A stretch of 6,353 bases of DNA, taken from positions 1 to 6,353 of the forward strand of contig DORQ01000033.1 of NCBI GenBank assembly GCA_003514205.1, given 5' to 3'. The notes under the pieces are model-generated. The model was given only the letters and a program-made list of their open reading frames with translations, was not told the DNA's origin and ran no database searches. Position numbers and translations under genes: made by a program. This DNA is from Acidimicrobiaceae bacterium (lineage in GTDB: Bacteria; Actinomycetota; Acidimicrobiia; Acidimicrobiales; Microtrichaceae). Positions 4,691 through 6,353 of this stretch are shown here, in pieces. The number at the start of each line of letters is the position of its first letter. Position 1 is the stretch's first letter.

Positions 4691-4740
4691 CTCGCACCAA
4701 GCTGAGCTGATTCGTTGTGATTTCGACAACAATGAGTGGG
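4686..4740 (+). repeat. Cassette-boundary repeat R6, fused to the tRNA-Val 3' end
   Basis: ACTGACTCGCACCAAGCTG (4686-4704) equals 1013-1031 base for base. Then GTTGT (4714-4718) and ACAAC (4726-4730) form the palindrome with the loop GATTTCG, and CGACAACAATGAGTGG (4724-4739) equals 1051-1066. The last three bases lie inside the tRNA gene. Beyond them, the position held by CTCCAACGACAGC in other repeats is taken by the tRNA acceptor and T arm. This looks like the host-side junction of the array. Confidence 0.75.
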
Positions 4741-4810
4741 CGCAGAGGGACTCGAACCCCCGACCGCCTGGATGTAAACCAGGAGCTCTAGCCAACTGAG
4801 CTATACGCCC
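4737..4810 (-). tRNA. tRNA-Val (anticodon UAC)
   Basis: Read on the minus strand, a full cloverleaf of 74 bases is present: acceptor GGGCGTA pairs with TGCGCCC (one G-U), the D arm is GCTC/GAGC, the anticodon stem CCTGG/CCAGG encloses TTTACAT with anticodon TAC, the variable loop is CGGTC and the T arm is GGGGG-TTCGAGT-CCCTC. The discriminator is A. CCA is not encoded. The anticodon reads GUA valine codons. The gene lies downstream of the NUDIX gene on the same strand, and its 3' end touches R6. It is intact and probably the attachment point of the array. Confidence 0.95.
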
Positions 4811-4813
4811 TCA

Positions 4814-4841
4814 GATGTGGCTCTGACACTCTAGCCACATC
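4814..4841 (-). terminator. Perfect 9-bp inverted repeat between NUDIX gene and tRNA
   Basis: GATGTGGCT (4814-4822) and AGCCACATC (4833-4841) form a hairpin with a 10-base loop. It lies 38 bp after the NUDIX stop and just before the tRNA 5' end. It may end the phosphatase-NUDIX transcript, though no T-run follows, or mark the tRNA precursor. TAGAGT (4828-4833, minus strand) within the loop could be a -10 for the tRNA. Confidence 0.4.
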
Positions 4842-4879
4842 GTGGCCTCTCCCGAAGATTTGAGACACGAGCTATCGCT

Positions 4880-5371
4880 CTAGCGATAGCCGCCGCGCGC
4901 TCGTTCCAGCGTTGCCAAGGCCTCACGCGCCTCCGGAGCGAGGCTTGGCAGTTGTTTCGGATCGAACCATTTCACTTCGATGATCTCTTCGGAGGCGGGC
5001 CTGGCGGCCATCGGATCGACTCCGGAGGCTGGCACCGCTGGGTAGATGACTCGAATCACTTGCTTGAAGGGATCCACAGTCACTGCTGGCTCCCCAATCA
5101 GCTCGATGCGGAGGCCAACCTCTTCTCGCGTCTCGCGGGCCACGGCGACCTCTGGTCGTTCGCGGCGGTTGACGAGCCCGCCGGGGAATCCCCAACCCGC
5201 CATGTAGCTATGGCGAACGAGCAGCACTCGCCCGTCCGGCCTCGAGATAACTGGCATCACGCCCAACGTGAACGATGGCATTGCGATTCTGACGGCACGT
5301 TGAGTCACAACCGACGGGAGACGGCTATACAACTTCAGTCCTGCCGTTCGAAGATTGAGACTCGGGCTCAT
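4880..5371 (-). CDS. NUDIX hydrolase
   Basis: A 163-residue NUDIX-family pyrophosphohydrolase; such enzymes cleave nucleoside diphosphates linked to another group, and the substrate cannot be told here. The complete Nudix box (G-x5-E-x7-REUXEEXGU) spans residues 65-87, from GGLVNRRERPE through ARETREEVGL, with all catalytic glutamates. Just before it is GWGFPGG. An N-terminal basic stretch of about 30 residues (LRTAGLKLYSRLPSVVTQRA) precedes the domain. The ATG at 5369-5371 overlaps the upstream phosphatase stop as ATGA and has GGAG 5 bases before it, so I prefer it to a GTG at 5377. The gene is cotranscribed with the phosphatase gene. Confidence 0.92.
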   Translation of the reverse strand: MSPSLNLRTAGLKLYSRLPSVVTQRAVRIAMPSFTLGVMPVISRPDGRVLLVRHSYMAGWGFPGGLVNRRERPEVAVARETREEVGLRIELIGEPAVTVDPFKQVIRVIYPAVPASGVDPMAARPASEEIIEVKWFDPKQLPSLAPEAREALATLERARGGYR

Positions 5372-6108
5372 TGCCACTCCAGCAACTCATCAAGTAGCGC
5401 CTGGCTACTCGCTGCACAGATCGTTCGGCGGTGACGATGTTCCATCGTGACGAGTTCGCGGCCCTGTACATCAGCGGCTACACCACCAGCCTCGTGGAGC
5501 ACCAGTAACGCGCCGAGGTAGTCCCACACTCCATGCCCATCGACGTCGAGACTCACGTATCCGTCCAAACTCCCCGCTGCAACGAGACATAACTCGAGGG
5601 CCGCCGATCCCAGCATACGAGCCTGGCGAGGCCCACCGGGGGGCAACGAGGTGCCGTTGATGGCGAGGATCGAGTTGGCGAGTGGCGGACTGGCGCCCAC
5701 CGAAATTGGCGCGCCGTTCAGGGTTGCACCGCTGCCCCGAACGGCCCGGTACTGGTCACCGTTCGCCAGGTTCGCCACCGTGGAGATCCACGGACCGACC
5801 TCATCCACCACGCAGATACTGCACGCATAGAACGGCACTCCGCGGGCAGCGTTTGTAGAACCGTCCACAGGGTCGATCACTGCAATATGGGTGTTCGATT
5901 GATTGTGTGAGGAAGTGAATCCGGACTCCTCCGAGAGCACGCTCAAGCCAGCCTCAACGAGACCAGCCACTGCAACGGAATCTGCCCTCGCGTCAAGACG
6001 ATACGAACCTGAGAGCTGGTGAAGCTCTTCTGGCTGCCGCGAAACCAACGTTGCTTGAACAACCTCAACAGTCTCTTCGAGCAGCCTGAGGATGTCGTCG
6101 ACGTGCAC
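5368..6108 (-). CDS. Inositol monophosphatase family protein
   Basis: A Mg2+-dependent sugar/nucleotide phosphatase of the IMPase family, 246 residues from the chosen GTG start (6106-6108). Family signatures, in order: LSEESG (58-63) with metal-binding glutamates, the DPVDGSTN motif (79-86) followed by GVPFY, and VWDYLGALLVLHEAGG (194-209) with the second-motif aspartate D196. These correspond to all the metal ligands of the family, so it should be active. The substrate could be inositol-1-phosphate, histidinol phosphate or phosphoadenosine phosphate; I cannot tell which. The open frame extends 81 codons further to 6351, but that part is cysteine-rich and unlike the family and overlaps a better plus-strand frame. 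TAGGTT (6116-6121) could be a -10 for a leaderless start. Confidence 0.85.
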   Translation of the reverse strand: MHVDDILRLLEETVEVVQATLVSRQPEELHQLSGSYRLDARADSVAVAGLVEAGLSVLSEESGFTSSHNQSNTHIAVIDPVDGSTNAARGVPFYACSICVVDEVGPWISTVANLANGDQYRAVRGSGATLNGAPISVGASPPLANSILAINGTSLPPGGPRQARMLGSAALELCLVAAGSLDGYVSLDVDGHGVWDYLGALLVLHEAGGVAADVQGRELVTMEHRHRRTICAASSQALLDELLEWQ

Positions 6109-6174
6109 CGCACTCAACCTAGTTGCTCCGCGCCTATCCACGACGTCGCTGCGATCGGGATACTCCCCCAAGCA

Positions 6175-6353
6175 GTGGGGTTCACAAAAGCCCCGCCAAC
6201 CTGGCAGGCTTACCGAGTGGCAATTATTGATACAGCAGGATTCATCTCGGACCTGAAAGATCACGCAACTGATCACGGATTCCATATCCACGACGAACGG
6301 CACTTCGTAGAGACCTATTCCATGCGCCAAGCCTGGGAGGTCGACCTTCACCC
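6175..6353 (+). CDS. Partial hypothetical protein, divergent from the phosphatase gene
   Basis: An open frame begins with GTG at 6175 and runs without a stop through the window end, giving 59 residues (VGFTKAPPTWQAYRVAIIDT, then an acidic and histidine-rich stretch with FHIHDERHFVETYSMRQAW). The composition looks like a natural protein and better than the opposite minus-strand frame. GATACT (6159-6164) may be its -10. I do not recognise the family. The start could be elsewhere, and the alternative is that this strand is non-coding and the phosphatase gene is longer. Confidence 0.45.
   Translation, partial: MGFTKAPPTWQAYRVAIIDTAGFISDLKDHATDHGFHIHDERHFVETYSMRQAWEVDLH

Larger units (their letters stand above)
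1..4740. mobile_element. Tandem array of toxin-antitoxin cassettes ending at tRNA-Val
   Basis: Five complete TA modules lie side by side, each enclosed by copies of a related repeat (R1-R6). Ends of successive repeats fall near 102, 1091, 1939, 2919, 3913 and 4740, so the units measure about 990, 850, 980, 995 and 830 bp. Two units (102-1091 and 2919-3913) are diverged copies of each other across their whole length, coding and non-coding. The modules belong to four different TA types, and one is on the opposite strand. No integrase, transposase or phage gene is seen. I infer a cassette array assembled by site-specific recombination at the 3' end of the tRNA; alternatives are recombination between dispersed palindromic repeats or tandem integration of small islands. 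The left limit is not reached in this window. Confidence 0.55.

Noticed and set aside
41..4740. Classical integron attC sites
   Set aside because: I could not find matching RYYYAAC and GTTRRRY boxes at the ends of any repeat; CTCCAAC is close but fails at the first base and lacks its partner. An integron relation stays possible only in a wider sense.
1..4740. CRISPR array
   Set aside because: The repeats are about 1 kb apart, imperfect, and separated by genes, with no short spacers.

Overview
The window has two unlike parts: a tandem array of toxin-antitoxin (TA) modules (about 1-4740) that stops at the 3' end of a tRNA-Val(UAC) gene, and an ordinary chromosomal stretch beyond it (about 4811-6353). 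An actinobacterium is likely. The base composition is fairly GC-rich, the PIN-domain VapC toxins resemble the types abundant in mycobacteria and relatives, promoters sit 6-8 bp before start codons as in leaderless transcripts, the tRNA does not encode CCA, and the NUDIX protein has an N-terminal extension I associate with actinobacteria. I cannot name the genus.

Array layout, with six related repeats (R1-R6): R1 (1-102) | vapBC-1 (174-811, +) | R2 (1013-1091) | vapBC-2 (1115-1713, -) | R3 (1838-1939) | tacAT-like DUF1778/GNAT pair (2055-2830, +) | R4 (2871-2919) | vapBC-1', a diverged copy of vapBC-1 (2993-3630, +) | R5 (3835-3913) | AbrB/PIN pair (4028-4690, +) | R6 (4686-4740), which runs into tRNA-Val (4737-4810, -). 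Each interval holds one complete two-gene TA module with its own promoter and measures about 0.83-1.0 kb from repeat to repeat. The repeats share a small palindrome of the type GTTGTCGATCCGACAAC, followed by AATGAGTGGCCC and a segment ending in a T-loop-like TTTCAAACCC or CTCGAACC. The order 'palindrome, AATGAGTGG, T-arm-like sequence' is also found at the tRNA-Val 3' end. The two vapBC-1 copies are alike right across the interval between repeats, including about 200 bp of non-coding tail (187/204 identical), so the repeat-bounded unit looks like the unit that was copied or moved.

My reading is a cassette array built by repeated site-specific insertion at or beside a tRNA 3' end. It recalls an integron but is not one in the classical sense: no integrase is visible, no canonical attC boxes are found, and one cassette faces the other way. 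The recombinase would have to lie outside the window or act in trans.

Beyond the tRNA, on the minus strand, an inositol-monophosphatase-family gene and a NUDIX hydrolase overlap by ATGA and form an operon that runs towards the tRNA. A perfect 9-bp inverted repeat lies between the NUDIX gene and the tRNA. At the right edge a probable gene begins on the plus strand, divergent from the phosphatase gene, and runs out of the window.
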